A DNA stretch of 64,000 nucleotides. Origin: Trichoplusia ni (Eukaryota; Arthropoda; Insecta; Lepidoptera; Noctuidae). Made by a program: the position numbers and the translations under genes. The stretch covers positions 9,317,834-9,381,833 of the forward strand of contig NC_039490.1 in assembly GCF_003590095.1 (NCBI RefSeq). The letters run 5' to 3'. The notes under the pieces were generated by a model, which saw nothing but the letters and a program-made list of their open reading frames with translations, was not told the DNA's origin and made no database searches. This document shows, one piece after another, positions 21,561 to 34,200 of the stretch (position 1 is the first letter of the stretch; each line of letters begins with the position of its first letter).

Positions 21561-22527
21561 CTGTTTGAAAGAAACATAATCATAATATCATACTCCCAAA
21601 GATATTCGTATTCTAATTAAAGTTTCGTAAAATAAATACTCTAAGTAACGGCACACGTGTTATTACATGTTACGTGTTATTTTGAAGCTTAAAACATCGC
21701 AACTTTGTAAGCGATAAAAACTAACCTTCGCTTACACCTTCCTGAAGGATTTCAAAAGCTGTTGTATGTAAACCATAATCCGATGACAAAAACTATCTGC
21801 GGATTGCTTAAAATCGAATACCTAGAATTCTGAACAAAACATAACGTTTAGATACGTCACAAAAATTAACAAAAGATGCCATTTTTCCTGAATGTAAATG
21901 AAGCGAAGAAGAACAAAAAACACAATAATTTAAAAGGAATATGGTCAACACATAGTACACAAGTACGACAACATACCTAGTTATTTATAAAATATTTTTT
22001 ATACTTACACCAATAACTCGGGAAGTTCCGGCGTCGTCCCAACCACTGGCAAGTCTACAAATGTTCAATCGAATAATCCAATTCTATAGAAGAGACTTCT
22101 CTATCATTTTTGTTAATTCTGGAAGTGGCACTTTTCTTTTTCCTTTGTTTTCAATTATTTGTTTGTTTTGTTACATTTGGTTCGTTGAAATTTAAATTTC
22201 AAAGGAACTGCTTTTTATAATGGCAATAGTTTTTTTTATTAAATACCTTTTACTTTTTTGGCTTGATCCTAAGACTAGGAACTTGTTATAATTTATTTTA
22301 GGAATTAAATTCGGTATTTATATTATTTTTTAGTCGTATTTATCGCAAAAATTGTAGATATTAGATAGTTAAGCTAAGTAATGCCAATAAACGAATTACA
22401 CCTGCTATTCTAAATTTATAAAATGTTTGAAAACTTTGAAGATAGTACCCGGATGATACGATCGGTATTGATGCAAAAGGTGGAGAATCATGTATTTTAG
22501 CAGATCTGAGTTGATTGAATGAGTTAC
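21561..22527. other. Probable intron/intergenic with one candidate small exon
   Basis: AT-rich and non-coding apart from the candidate exon at 22009-22054. An AATAAA on the minus strand near 22294-22299 lies about 65 nt beyond the in-frame stop at 22361. This leaves open that the paralogue exon at 22528 reads through into a terminal exon here. Confidence 0.4.
22009..22054 (-). CDS. Candidate 46-nt exon
   Basis: Acceptor ACATTTGTAG and a perfect donor GTAAGTAT. Entered in phase 1 from the 22528-24252 exon it reads DLPVVGTTPELPELLV and then meets TAA just past the donor. Entered in phase 0 it joins the 21560 exon in frame as ...FPSYW|YTPRRR. The first reading resembles KVEIVPGGEIAWIR of the 44-nt exon of gene 3. 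Which gene owns it is unresolved. Confidence 0.4.
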
Positions 22528-24252
22528 CATCTATGTAGGAATCCTCACGCGGGCGAAACCCAGACGGCACGACCATTAGTGGGACGGGCACGTCCATAAT
22601 CCTGTCGAAGAGCTCATTGGCATTCTCAATAATCGGAGTTAGTTCCTGTACATCAATCAGCTTGTTCATTCTCCGGAACACTTGATACTTCAATCCTTCA
22701 AGCTCCTCTTCAGGAGTAGTCTCTCTAGCTTTGGGATTGATCTGTATAAACTTCTTCCTGTCGACTATGTCTCCCGTTAGACGGTTCAGCATTTTTTCTC
22801 TATCTTTATTACTGACGTTTAATTGTTCGCTATTCATCCAATCACTTAAAATGTTCTTGACAGTGTTTGCGTAGTCTACTTCGTCTTGTGTCGACGGTAT
22901 CTGAGGGTTGTCTGTTTGCATTGATGCTGAAGGCTCGCTGGATTGAGAGTCAGAATATGGGAATTCTTGTGGGGACTTCATTGGAGTGGAGTATGCAGTG
23001 GGTTGGAATGGGTTTTGTTGTTGTTGCTGCGCGTATTGCTGGACAGGTGTCTGTTGCCCAAATTGGTTAGTCGCTTGCATGGATGGCCTCTGCTGCGAAT
23101 ATCGCTTTTGCTGTCCATATGGCTGTGTATTTTGGGGACCGTATTTTTGTTGTGCGTATTGTTGGTTAGTAGTCTGTTGTCCAGATCTTTGCTGTCCGTT
23201 TTGCTGATTTGTAGGCCGTGATCCAGGTCTTTGCTGCCCATTTTGCTGATTTGTATCCTGTTGTCCAGATCTTTGCTGCCCATTTTGCTGGTTTGTAGTC
23301 CATGGTCCAGATGCTTGCTGTCCATTTTGCTGATTAGTACCTTGTTGTCCAATTGGCTGACTATTAGTCTGTGGTCCAGATCCTTGCTGTCCACTTTGCT
23401 TATTTGTAGTCCATGGTCTAGATCCTTGCTGCCCATTTTGCTGATTAGTACTCTGTTGTCCATTTTGCTGATTATTAGTCTGTGTTCCAGGTCCTTGCTG
23501 CCCATTTTGTTTTGTTTGCGGAGTCGACCCATTATTTGGTTCAGATGTTTGCTGAGCAGTTTCTGTTTGCATTTCTGATGGATCAAGATTAGCTAACATT
23601 GCTTGAAGATCAAAATTAGATCGATCTTCGGCTACCATGTTTATTAATTTTAATTTCAGTTTTTGTTTAGCCTCTTCGGTTATTGGCAGCTGATCAATTA
23701 CATCAGTTAAATCTTGAGATAGTCTAGCTGGCTCTGTCTGACTAGCCTGTGACTCTAATCCTACTTTACTCTTTCTTGCTATTTTAATTTTTTCAGGTGC
23801 GTGAAATATATCTTTGTGTGGAGTATCTTTGAACCGTTGTTTAGATCCTGATTCCGATTTGCTTATCCTTGATAGGTTGTCATCCTTAGAGTCTCGAGTT
23901 TTAACAATGAGAGACATTTCTCTTGCTTTGCCAACGAGTTTCCCAGACAGGTCTTCAGCCTGTAACTTGTCGAGGTCTCCAACCTGCAGCAAGCTTTGTC
24001 TGACTTTGCTCCTAGCTAGAGTGGAATTTGTATCGCCACCTTTTTTCGCTACATCTTCTAAAGTTGACATAATGTTGTCTTCCAAGTCTTTATTATCGTG
24101 CAAATCAATTTTATTTTCTTCGAAAACGTCGGTGACTTCTTCTTTTAAGGGTTCTCTTATATCCGTTATCGGTGTGGGAGGCACGGTTAGACTCTTCCGG
24201 ATTGATTGTGTAGGGGCGTCACTTCGATGCTTGGTTGTACGTTCGTCGGCTC
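22528..24252 (-). CDS. Coding exon of a cluster paralogue with Gln/Asn-rich repeat
   Basis: An exon of 1,725 nt from acceptor TTATTTTAAAG|GAGCC to donor ATAGATG|GTAACT, phase 1 at both ends, exactly as in the paralogue exon 19608-21560. The order is PLKEEVTDVFEENKID, AREMSLIVKTRDS, a LIDQLPI helical unit, a Gln/Asn/Gly-rich repeat (about 23050-23520), then DWMNSEQLNVSNK, GDIVDRKKFIQINPKA and VPVPLMVVPSGF. The GTG at 24184 is not a start. A candidate upstream exon at 24713-24778 ends in phase 0 and so does not join cleanly. The frame also runs past the donor to a stop at 22361. The family is unrecognised. Confidence 0.8.
23050..23520 (-). repeat. TNQQNGQQxSG Gln/Asn-rich tandem repeat
   Basis: Degenerate 11-13-codon units (NQQNGQQRSGQQTTNQ-like) within the 22528-24252 exon. 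The repeat gives long spurious open frames on the plus strand and in a second minus frame. The encoded segment is low-complexity and prion-like in composition. Confidence 0.85.
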
Positions 24253-24712
24253 CTTTAAAATAAATGAATTAAACATTGCATAGAGTAACTATTGTTTGTT
24301 TGTTTAACGATAATTGATATAAACATGAATAGTCATAAAATTAGATAACAATACAAAAATAAGTGCCTGAATCAGCAAATTTGTATCATCTTGCTTTTAC
24401 CAGATACAAAAAGGTCATAAACTTTTGTGTGAAAAGTTATTAAGATTTCAGAAGCTGTTTTATGTAAACCCTTCAGAACGAATAAAACGATACTTGGGAC
24501 TAAAAAACACCTATGAACTAAAAAACTGACGACGACAAATAACAATCTGACACAAATCGAAAAACCGGAAAGAAATATCTATTCACAAAAAAAACCTGCC
24601 TGACTAGTTTAGGTCAACTAGCAAAAGACATCAAATCTGAAAAGGCACCAATGGTAATAATATTTCACGATCAGACATGCTAGAAAATTTAAAAATAAAA
24701 ATTTACACTTAC

Positions 24713-24778
24713 CATTATTTTGTCATACGAGTAATAAACTTCTTTGTCCCTTCGTTCTTCAAAACATGCACAAGATTT
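24713..24778 (-). CDS. Candidate 66-nt exon, Cys-containing peptide
   Basis: It reads KSCACFEERRDKEVYYSYDKIM-type sequence (22 codons) before a strong GTAAGTGT donor. The acceptor GATGCAAG has little pyrimidine tract. It exits in phase 0, which conflicts with the phase-1 entry of the next exon at 24252. It may be a 5' UTR or alternative exon. Confidence 0.25.
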
Positions 24779-24968
24779 CTTGCATCGAAACCATTAAATG
24801 CAGGTTCAATTGATAAATGTAATCAAAAAATGTGCTAGATATTTCCACAAATCCTAGGATGATTTTAAATTCATCACGAAATTTATTTTGAAAGTTTATT
24901 AGCATCGTAGATATTTGGATTTAATTGTTTTGTTGCGATAAATCTTTTTTTTATTTTTTTGGATTTTT

Positions 24969-24974
24969 TTTATT
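24969..24974 (-). terminator. Poly(A) signal AATAAA, giant gene
   Basis: AATAAA on the minus strand about 265 nt past the giant gene's stop. Another lies at 24950-24955. Confidence 0.5.
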
Positions 24975-25238
24975 AAATTTAATTTTAGAGATTACCAGTA
25001 TTAAAACGATAAATAGATTTACTACGCCTTATTTCGAATGAGATGAATATAAAAGTGTAAATTTGTATTACACTTGAATCAAACTAATCGTGAAACATAA
25101 GTATAAAACTAGTGGTAATACAGTGAAAGAATTAACAATAAGTACAAATGATAACAAAATAATATAGTCTAAGCTAGTAGTAAAATGAATAAAACGAGCT
25201 AAATCTCGCGATTAATAGTTAAAAGTTCAAAAAACAAC

Positions 25239-28200
25239 TCAACCTTTCTTCCTGACCCGTTTAATGGGTTGCTTCAGAATGTCCGATGCCTTTAACAATT
25301 TCAATAGTTTATTTGCACTCTTCAAAAACTGTACGAGAGCGTTCGGGTTCACAGTCTTACATAAAGGTTTATAAATTTGATACTTCAAATGTTCCAGTTC
25401 CTCCGGTGGCGATGATTGTGCAATAGGATTTATTTGCAAATATTTCTGTCTGTCTATTATATCAGCAGCAAGAGCTTTTATAAAGGGATCTTTTACGTTC
25501 TCGTTCAAAGTAACTGGAATGCCACCCATCCAAGTTTTAATACAATTTGTAACGATATCTGCATTTTCTTTGCTAGTTAGTTTTGCTATTGCAGCTTTTT
25601 GTCCTTGATGTTCTATAAAATCTACATCATTCCATTTCTCGGATATTGTAGCCACGTCTTTGTTAAATAAATCAATAAGTTTTGCTTTGATTAAGTCTTT
25701 GTTTTCAGGCGATATTGGTGACTCATCAATAATGTTCCTGGTATCACGTATGATTGCATCTTTTACTTCATTTATATGTTTTTTCTTTGTTATCGGTGAT
25801 TTTTCTAAACGAACGTCCAACTGATCAGTTAAATGTGTTTTTAAAGTACTTTTCTCTTCTGTTGGTATGGGAGATTTGTCAATAACTTCACCTATTGTTG
25901 TTGACATAGCCTCCTTTAATTGGCTTTTAAGAATTGTTGCCGGTTTTTTGTTTTCTGGTAAACCCTTAGTTTTTATCTCGTAAACATCGACTGTCTCTTG
26001 ATCACCAGCATCATACGGGATACCATCAATCAAATAGACATTCTCGTCCCTAACCATCAAGGACTCAGGACTATCCATAAACTCCTTGTCAGATAAATCT
26101 GTTATTCTGCCTTTCGATGCTTTTGCTGACTTTTCCAAAATTTCTCTGTCGTATTCTTCAGAATCGCTTGTTTTAGCCAAAAGTTTCATTTCTTTTGCCC
26201 TACCGATGAGTGCAGTGGCTAACTCATCGGCCTGTTGCTCGGTCAAATTTGTGGTTTGCATAATTTTACTTATAACTGCGGATTTCGCTTCTTCGTCGTT
26301 ACCGTCCGACCTGACTACAAGATCTTCAAGCGTTTTTATGACATCCCCTTGTAGTCCTGTTATGAGGTTGGGATCTAATTCCTGCTTATCGAACACATCT
26401 TCGAGTTCCTCCATCAAAGATGTGTCAATTTGTATTTGAGGTAACACTGACTCTCTTTGTTTTTTTTTCACTTGTCTTGGAGGCTTTGACTGCGAGACAC
26501 TTTTTCGTTTAGTCTGCCCGTATTTGTTACCATCATCTCGCGTACCTTTCGCGCGGTCACTAGCACGCAGTTTTTCCATGTTTTCGTCAACCACGTCGGT
26601 TAGTTCGTCTATCAGTTTGGGTTTTGTCTCTTCTGGCAGATTGCTGTCATAGACTATGCTAGCTATGTAGTTTTTGACGGCGTCCGCTGTATCTGTTGTA
26701 AGTGGGGCCTGAAATACTTCTGTAGCCATCTGTCTCAGTTCATTTTTTATTTCAGTCTTATTTTCATCAGGTAGTAGTGTTTCATCAACTTTCTTATCCA
26801 TACCTAGTAATATGTTGTTCTTTGTCTCATTCTCATCCACTTCTTTTGTTGGCATAAAGCTGCATCGTCTATCATTCTTAAAGGGCGACTTAGCTTTGAT
26901 AGCCTCCTTTTTGGTCTCATAGGAGTCAACGTTTTCGCTGACCATATCGGTCAATTCTGATTTGAGATTGCTTTTAATGTTTTGGTCCAACGGCATTCCA
27001 TCGAGGGTTTCATTGAAGCCTTTTACCATGTCTTCTTTGAAATCACTAGTCAATGGTTGTTTCATAACCTCGTTTGCTGTTTGATGTAAGCCTTTCATCA
27101 CTTGGTTTTTCTTAGCAGTAGACAGTGGTGCTTTTTGTACGGTTGTTTCAATACCCTGCATTATGTTGTCATGGACGTTTGTTTCCAGTTCCTTGATTTG
27201 ATTTTGTTCTTTATCTTTCACACTACCTACTAAGACGTCTATATGCTCGTCAACTACTTCGGCTAATTCGTGCTTTATTTCGTTCTTCTTCTGCGCTGTT
27301 AAAGAAGTGTTGTCGATGATGTTTACTATACCATCCTTGACGGCGTCTACGACTTCATCATTAAGCTGATTTTCAAATTTTTTTGTGGCCATGTTTCTTA
27401 TTTCTTGTTGAATTTCTGCTCGATTCTCATGTGGTGTTAAAGATCGTTCAATCTTTCTATCGATGTCCTGTAAAATTTTGCTTTTTACTTCGTTCTCATC
27501 GACTTCAATTGGTCTGTAGCTAAACCTTCTGATGTCGTCTTTCTTCGAAAGTGGAGCCGAAGCTTTGACCGCAGCCTTCTGAGTTTCATAAGATTCAATG
27601 TTTTTGACAACCATGTCACTCAGTTCAGATTTCAGAGTATTCTTTTCGTCTTGCGTTAGTGGCATTTCGTCAATTGCTTTGTGGAAACCTTCTATCATGA
27701 GTTCTCTAAGGTCGTCTGTAATGGGTTGTTTTAGAATATTTTCTGCAGTGTCCTGTAGACCTTTCATAACCTGTTTCTTCTTCGATGGAGGGAGTGGTAT
27801 TTTCTGTAGGGTCTTGTCGATTCCCTGTATGATATTATCATGAACATTGGTTTCTAGTTCTTTGATTTGATTGTCTTCCTTTTCTTGGTGCAATACGCGG
27901 AAGCCATCAATGTTGACGTCAACAATATCATTCATTTCGTTTTCCAATTCGGTTTTTTTACTTTGTGGTAGGGGTGTGCCCTCTATAATATTGACAATGC
28001 CGTCTTTGACGGCGGAAACTACATTGTCGTTTAGTGGTTTATTGAATTCCTTTGTTGCCATGTTCCAAAACTGTTTTTGCACATCGGCTCTGTTCTCCTC
28101 GGGTAATAACGACTGTTGAATTTTTAGATCCACATCCTGCAATATGTTGTTTTTGACTTCGGCTTCACTATCAGCCTTTTTTGGTCTGTAGTTATACATA

Positions 28201-31200
28201 GCTTTTTCTTGTTGTTTATACGGTATCGAAGATTTAATAGCTTCTTTATCAGATTCGTAGGAATCAACAGCATGATCAATGAGCTGACTCAATTCTGATT
28301 TCAAGTTATTTTTTACATCTTTGTTAATTGGGATGTCGTCAAGGGCTTTGTTGAAGCCATCGATAATGTCTTCTCGAATGTTATCGTTGAACGGATGTTG
28401 CAAAATATTGTCAGTTGTTTCCTGCAAACGTTTCATCACTTGTTTCTTTTTCGTAGACGGCAGCTGAGTCTTTTGCACACTATTCTCGATTCCCTGTATT
28501 AAATCATCGTGCAATTTTGTTTCCAATTCATCGATTTGTTTAGTTTCTTCGTCTCTGATATTTGCACGGAAATCATCAATGTTTCCTTTAGTTGGTAATG
28601 TAGCGCCTTCACTTGGGGCTGGTTGTTTGTATACTGGTAAGCCTTTAGTTTTTATCCCGTAAACGTCGACTGTCTCTTGGTCACCAGCGTCGAATGGAAC
28701 ACCATCAATTAAATAAACATTCTCATCGCTCACCAATAATGACTCAGGGCTATCCATAAACTCTTTGTCAGACAAATCTGCTATTCTGCCATTCGGTGCT
28801 TTTGATGACTTTTCAAAAGTTTCTCTGTCGTATTCTTCAGAATCGCTTGTCTTAGCCAAAAGTTTCATTTCTTTTGCTCTACCGATGAGCGCAGTGGCTA
28901 ACTCATCGGCCTGTTGTTCAGACAGATTTGTGGTTTGCATAATTTTATTTATAACTGCGGATTTCGCTTCTTCGTCGTTACCGTCCGACCTGACTACAAG
29001 ATCTTCAAGCGTTTTTATGACATCTCCTTGTAGTCCTGTTATGAGATTGGGATCTAATTCCTGCTTATCGAATACATCTTCGAGTTCCTCCATCAAAGAC
29101 GTGTCAACTTTTATTTCAGGCAATACTGGCTCTCTGATTTTCTTTGTCACTTGTCCTGGAGGCATTGTTTTGGAAACACTTTTTCTTTTAGTTTGCCCGT
29201 ATTTATTACCATCTTCTCGCGTACCTTTCGCGCGGTCACTGGCACGCAGTTTTTCCATGTTTTCGTCAACCACGTCGGTTAGTTCGTCTATCAGTTTGGG
29301 TTTTGTCTCTTCTGGCAGATTGCTGTCATAGACTATGCTAGCTATGTAGTTTTTGACGGCGTCTGCTGCATCTGTTGTAAGTGGGGCCTGAAATACTTCT
29401 GTAGCCATCTGTCTCAGTTCATTTTTTATTTCAGTCTTATTTTCATCAGGTAGTAGTGTTTCATCAACTTTCTTATCCATACCTAGTAATATGTTGTTCT
29501 TTGTCTCATTCTCATCCACTTCTTTTGTTGGCATAAAGCTGCATCGTCTATCATTCTTAAAGGGCGACTTAGCTTTGATAGCCTCCTTTTTGGTCTCATA
29601 GGAGTCAACGTTTTCGCTGACCATATCGGTCAATTCTGATTTGAGATTGCTTTTAATGTTTTGGTCCAACGGCATTCCATCGAGGGTTTCATTGAAGCCT
29701 TTTACCATGTCTTCTTTGAAATCACTAGTCAATGGTTGTTTCATAACCTTGTTTGCTGTTTGATGTAAGCCTTTCATCACTTGGTTTTTCTTAGCAGTAG
29801 ACAGTGGTGCTTTTTGTACGGTTGTTTCAATACCCTGCATTATGTTGTCATGGACGTTTGTTTCCAGTTCCTTGATTTGATTTTGTTCTTTATCTTTCAC
29901 ACTACCTACTAAGACGTCTATATGCTCGTCAACTACTTCGGCTAATTCGTGCTTTATTTCGTTCTTCTTCTGCGCTGTTAAAGAAGTGTTGTCGATGATG
30001 TTTACTATACCATCCTTGACGGCGTCTACGACTTCATCATTAAGCTGATTTTCAAATGTTTTTGTGGCCATGTTTTTTATTTCTTGTTGAATTTCTGCTC
30101 GATTCTCATGTGGTGTTAAAGATCGTTCAATCTTTCTATCGATGTCCTGTAAAATTTTGCTTTTTACTTCGTTCTCATCGACTTCGATTGGTCTGTAGCT
30201 AAACCTTCTGATGTCGTCTTTCTTCGAAAGTGGAGCCGAAGCTTTGACCGCAGCCTTCTGAGTTTCATAAGATTCAATATTTTTGACAACCATGTCACTC
30301 AGTTCAGATTTCAAAGTATTCTTTTCGTCTTGCGTTAGTGGCATTTCGTCAATTGCTTTGTGGAAACCTTCTATCATGAGTTCTCTAAGGTCGTCTGTAA
30401 TGGGTTGTTTTAGAATATTTTCTGCAGTGTCCTGTAGACCTTTCATAACTTGTTTCTTCTTCGATGGAGGGAGTGGTATTTTCTGTAGGGTCTTGTCGAT
30501 TCCCTGTATGATATTATCATGAACATTGGTTTCTAGTTCTTTGATTTGATTGTCTTCCTTTTCTTGGTGCAATACGCGGAAGCCATCAATGTTGACGTCA
30601 ACAATATCATTCATTTCGTTTTCCAATTCGGTTTTTTTACTTTGTGGTAGGGGTGTGCCCTCTATAATATTGACAATGCCGTCTTTAACGGCGGAAACAA
30701 CTTTGTCGTTCAGTGGTTTATTGAATTCCTTTGTTGCCATGTTCCAAAACTGTTTTTGCACATCGGCTCTGTTCTCCTCGGGTAATAACGACTGTTGAAT
30801 TTTTAGATCCACATCCTGCAATATGTTGTTTTTGACTTCGGCTTCACTATCAGCCTTTTTTGGTCTGTAGTTGTACATAGCTTTGTCTTGTTGTTTATAC
30901 GGTATCGAAGATTTAATAGCTTCTTTATCAGATTCGTAGGAATCAACAGCTTGATCAATGAGCTGACTTAATTCGGATTTCAAGTTATTTTTTACATCTT
31001 TGTTAATTGGGATGTCGTCAAGGGCTTTTTTGAAGCCATCTATAATGTCTTCTCGAATGTTATCGTTGAACGGATGTTGCAAAATATTGTCAGTTGTTTC
31101 CTGCAAACGTTTCATCACTTGTTTCTTTTTCGTAGACGGCAGCTGAGTCTTTTGCACACTATTCTCGATTCCCTGTATTAAATAATCATGCAATTTTGTT

Positions 31201-34200
31201 TCCAGTTCATCGATTTGTTTAGCTTCTTCGTCTGTGACATTTGCACGGAAGTCATCAATGTTTCCTTTAGTTGGTAATGTAGCGCCTTCACTTGGGGCTG
31301 GTTGTTTGTATACTGGTAAGCCTTTAGTTTTTATCCCGTAAACGTCGACTGTCTCTTGGTCGCCAGCGTCAAATGGAACACCATCAATTAAATAGACATT
31401 CTCATCGCTCACCAATAGTGACTCAGGGCTATCCATAAACTCTTTGTCAGACAAATCTGCTATTCTGCCATTCGGTGCTTTTGATGACTTTTCAAAAGTT
31501 TCTCTGTCGTATTCTTCAGAATCGCTTGTCTTAGCCAAAAGTTTCATTTCTTTTGCTCTACCGATGAGTGCAGTGGCTAACTCATCGGCCTGTTGTTCAG
31601 ACAGATTTGTGGTTTGCATAATTTTATTTATAACTGCGGATTTCGCTTCTTCGTCGTTACCGTCCGACCTGACTACAAGATCTTCAAGCGTTTTTATGAC
31701 ATCTCCTTGTAGTCCCGTTATGAGGTTGGGATCTAATTCCTGCTTATCGAACACATCTTCGAGTTCCTCCATCAAAGACGTGTCAACTTTTATTTCAGGC
31801 AATACTGGCTCTCTGATTTTCTTTGTCACTTGTCCTGGAGGCATTGTTTTGGAAACACTTTTTCTTTTAGTTTGCCCGTATTTATTACCATCTTCTCGCG
31901 TACCTTTCGCGCGGTCACTGGCACGCAGTTTTTCCATGTTTTCGTCAACCACGTCGGTTAGTTCGTCTATCAGTTTGGGTTTTGTCTCTTCTGGCAGATT
32001 GCTGTCATAGACTATGCTAGCTATGTAGTTTTTGACGGCGTCTGCTGTATCTGTTGTAAGTGGGGCCTGAAATACTTCTGTAGCCATCTGTCTCAGTTCA
32101 TTTTTTATTTCAGTCTTATTTTCATCAGGTAGTAGTGTTTCATCAACTTTCTTATCCATACCTAATAATATGTTGTTCTTTGTTTCATTCTCATCCACTT
32201 CTTTTGTTGGCATAAAGCTGCATCGTCTATCATTCTTGAAGGGCGACTTAGCTTTGATAGCCTCCTTTTTGGTCTCATAGGAGTCAACGTTTTCGCTGAC
32301 CATATCGGTCAATTCTGATTTGAGATTGCTTTTAATGTTTTGGTCCAACGGCATTCCATCGAGGGTTTCATTGAAGCCTTTTACCATGTCTTCTTTGAAA
32401 TCACTAGTCAATGGTTGTTTCATAACCTCGTTTGCTGTTTGATGTAAGCCTTTCATCACTTGGTTTTTCTTAGCAGTAGACAGTGGTGCTTTTTGTACGG
32501 TTGTTTCAATACCCTGCATTATGTTGTCATGGACGTTTGTTTCCAGTTCCTTGATTTGATTTTGTTCTTTATCTTTCACACTACCTACTAAGACGTCTAT
32601 ATGCTCGTCAACTACTTCGGCTAATTCGTGCTTTATTTCGTTCTTCTTCTGCGCTGTTAAAGAAGTGTTGTCGATGATGTTTACTATACCATCCTTGACG
32701 GCGTCTACGACTTCATCATTAAGCTGATTTTCAAATGTTTTTGTGGCCATGTTTTTTATTTCTTGTTGAATTTCTGCTCGATTCTCATGTGGTGTTAAAG
32801 ATCGTTCAATTTTTCTATCGATGTCCTCTAAAATTTTGCTTTTTACTTCGTTCTCATCGACTTCGATTGGTCTATAGCTAAACCTTCTGATGTCGTCTTT
32901 CTTCGAAAGTGGAGCCGAAGCTTTGACCGCAGCCTTCTGAGTTTCATAAGATTCAATGTTTTTGACAACCATGTCACTCAGTTCAGATTTCAAAGTATTC
33001 TTTTCGTCTTGTGTTAGTGGCATTTCGTCAATTGCTTTGTGGAAACCTTCTATCATGAGTTCTCTAAGGTCGTCTGTAATGGGTTGTTTTAGAATATTTT
33101 CTGCAGTGTCCTGTAGACCTTTCATAACTTGTTTCTTCTTCGATGGAGGGAGTGGTATTTTCTGTAGGGTCTTGTCGATTCCCTGTATGATATTATCATG
33201 AACATTGGTTTCTAGTTCTTTGATTTGATTGTCTTCCTTTTCTTGGTGCAATACGCGGAAGCCATCAATGTTGACGTCAACAATATCATTCATTTCGTTT
33301 TCCAATTCGGTTTTTTTACTTTGTGGTAGGGGTGTGCCCTCTATAATATTGACAATGCCGTCTTTGACGGTGGAAACTACATTGTCGTTTAGTGGTTTAT
33401 TGAATTCCTTTGTTGCCATGTTCCAGAACTGTTTTTGTACATCGGCTCTGTTCTCCTCGGGTAATAACGACTGTTGAATTTTTAGATCCACATCCTGCAA
33501 TATGTTGTTTTTGACTTCGGCTTCACTATCAGCCTTTTTTGGTCTGTAGTTGTACATAGCTTTGTCTTGTTGTTGATAAGGTATCGAAGATTGAATAGCT
33601 TCTTTATCAGATTCGTAGGAATCGACAGCTTGATCAATGAGCTGACTCAATTCTGATTTCAAGTTATTTTTTACATCTTTGTTAATTGGGATGTCGTCAA
33701 GGGCTTTGTTGAAGCCATCGATAATTTCTTCTCGAATGTTATCGCTGAACGGATGTTGCAAAATATTGTCAGCAGTTTTCTGCAAATCTTTCATCACTTG
33801 TTTCTTTTTCGTTGAGGGCAGCTGTGTTTTTTGTACTCTGTTTTCAATGCCTTCTATTAAATCATCGTGCAATTTGTTTTCCAATTCATTAATTTTATTC
33901 GCTTTTTCACTTCTAAGAGTGTCTTGGAAGTCATCAATATTTTCGTCGATTATTTTAGCCAATTCGTTTTGCATTTCAAGTTTTCTGCTCTCGGGTAACG
34001 GAGTTTCTTTAAGTACTTTGGCTATATCCCCTTTTAATTCGTCTAAAACATTTTTATCAAGAGGTTTTTGAAAGTAATTTGTTGCTATTTTTCGTAACTT
34101 TTGTTGAACATCACTTCTGTTTTCATTAGGTTTCAAGGCTTTTTCAATCTTTTTATCAATGTCCATTAAGATATTATTTTTTAATTCTTCCTCACTAGCT

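Larger units (their letters stand above)
24253..25238. other. 3' flank of giant gene and upstream part of the Gln-rich paralogue
   Basis: AT-rich and mostly non-coding. It holds the candidate exon 24713-24778 and two AATAAA signals for the giant gene. Confidence 0.5.

Noticed and set aside
22867..23586. Several overlapping Cys/Leu/Ser-rich or Lys/Asp-rich frames
   Set aside because: Alternate-frame readings of the Gln/Asn-Gly repeat. Low-complexity repeats keep all frames open.
26086..33477. Repeated plus-strand Ser-rich and Leu-rich open frames
   Set aside because: Antisense of the triplicated 2,679-bp unit. The composition is what complementing Lys/Glu/Asp-rich codons gives.
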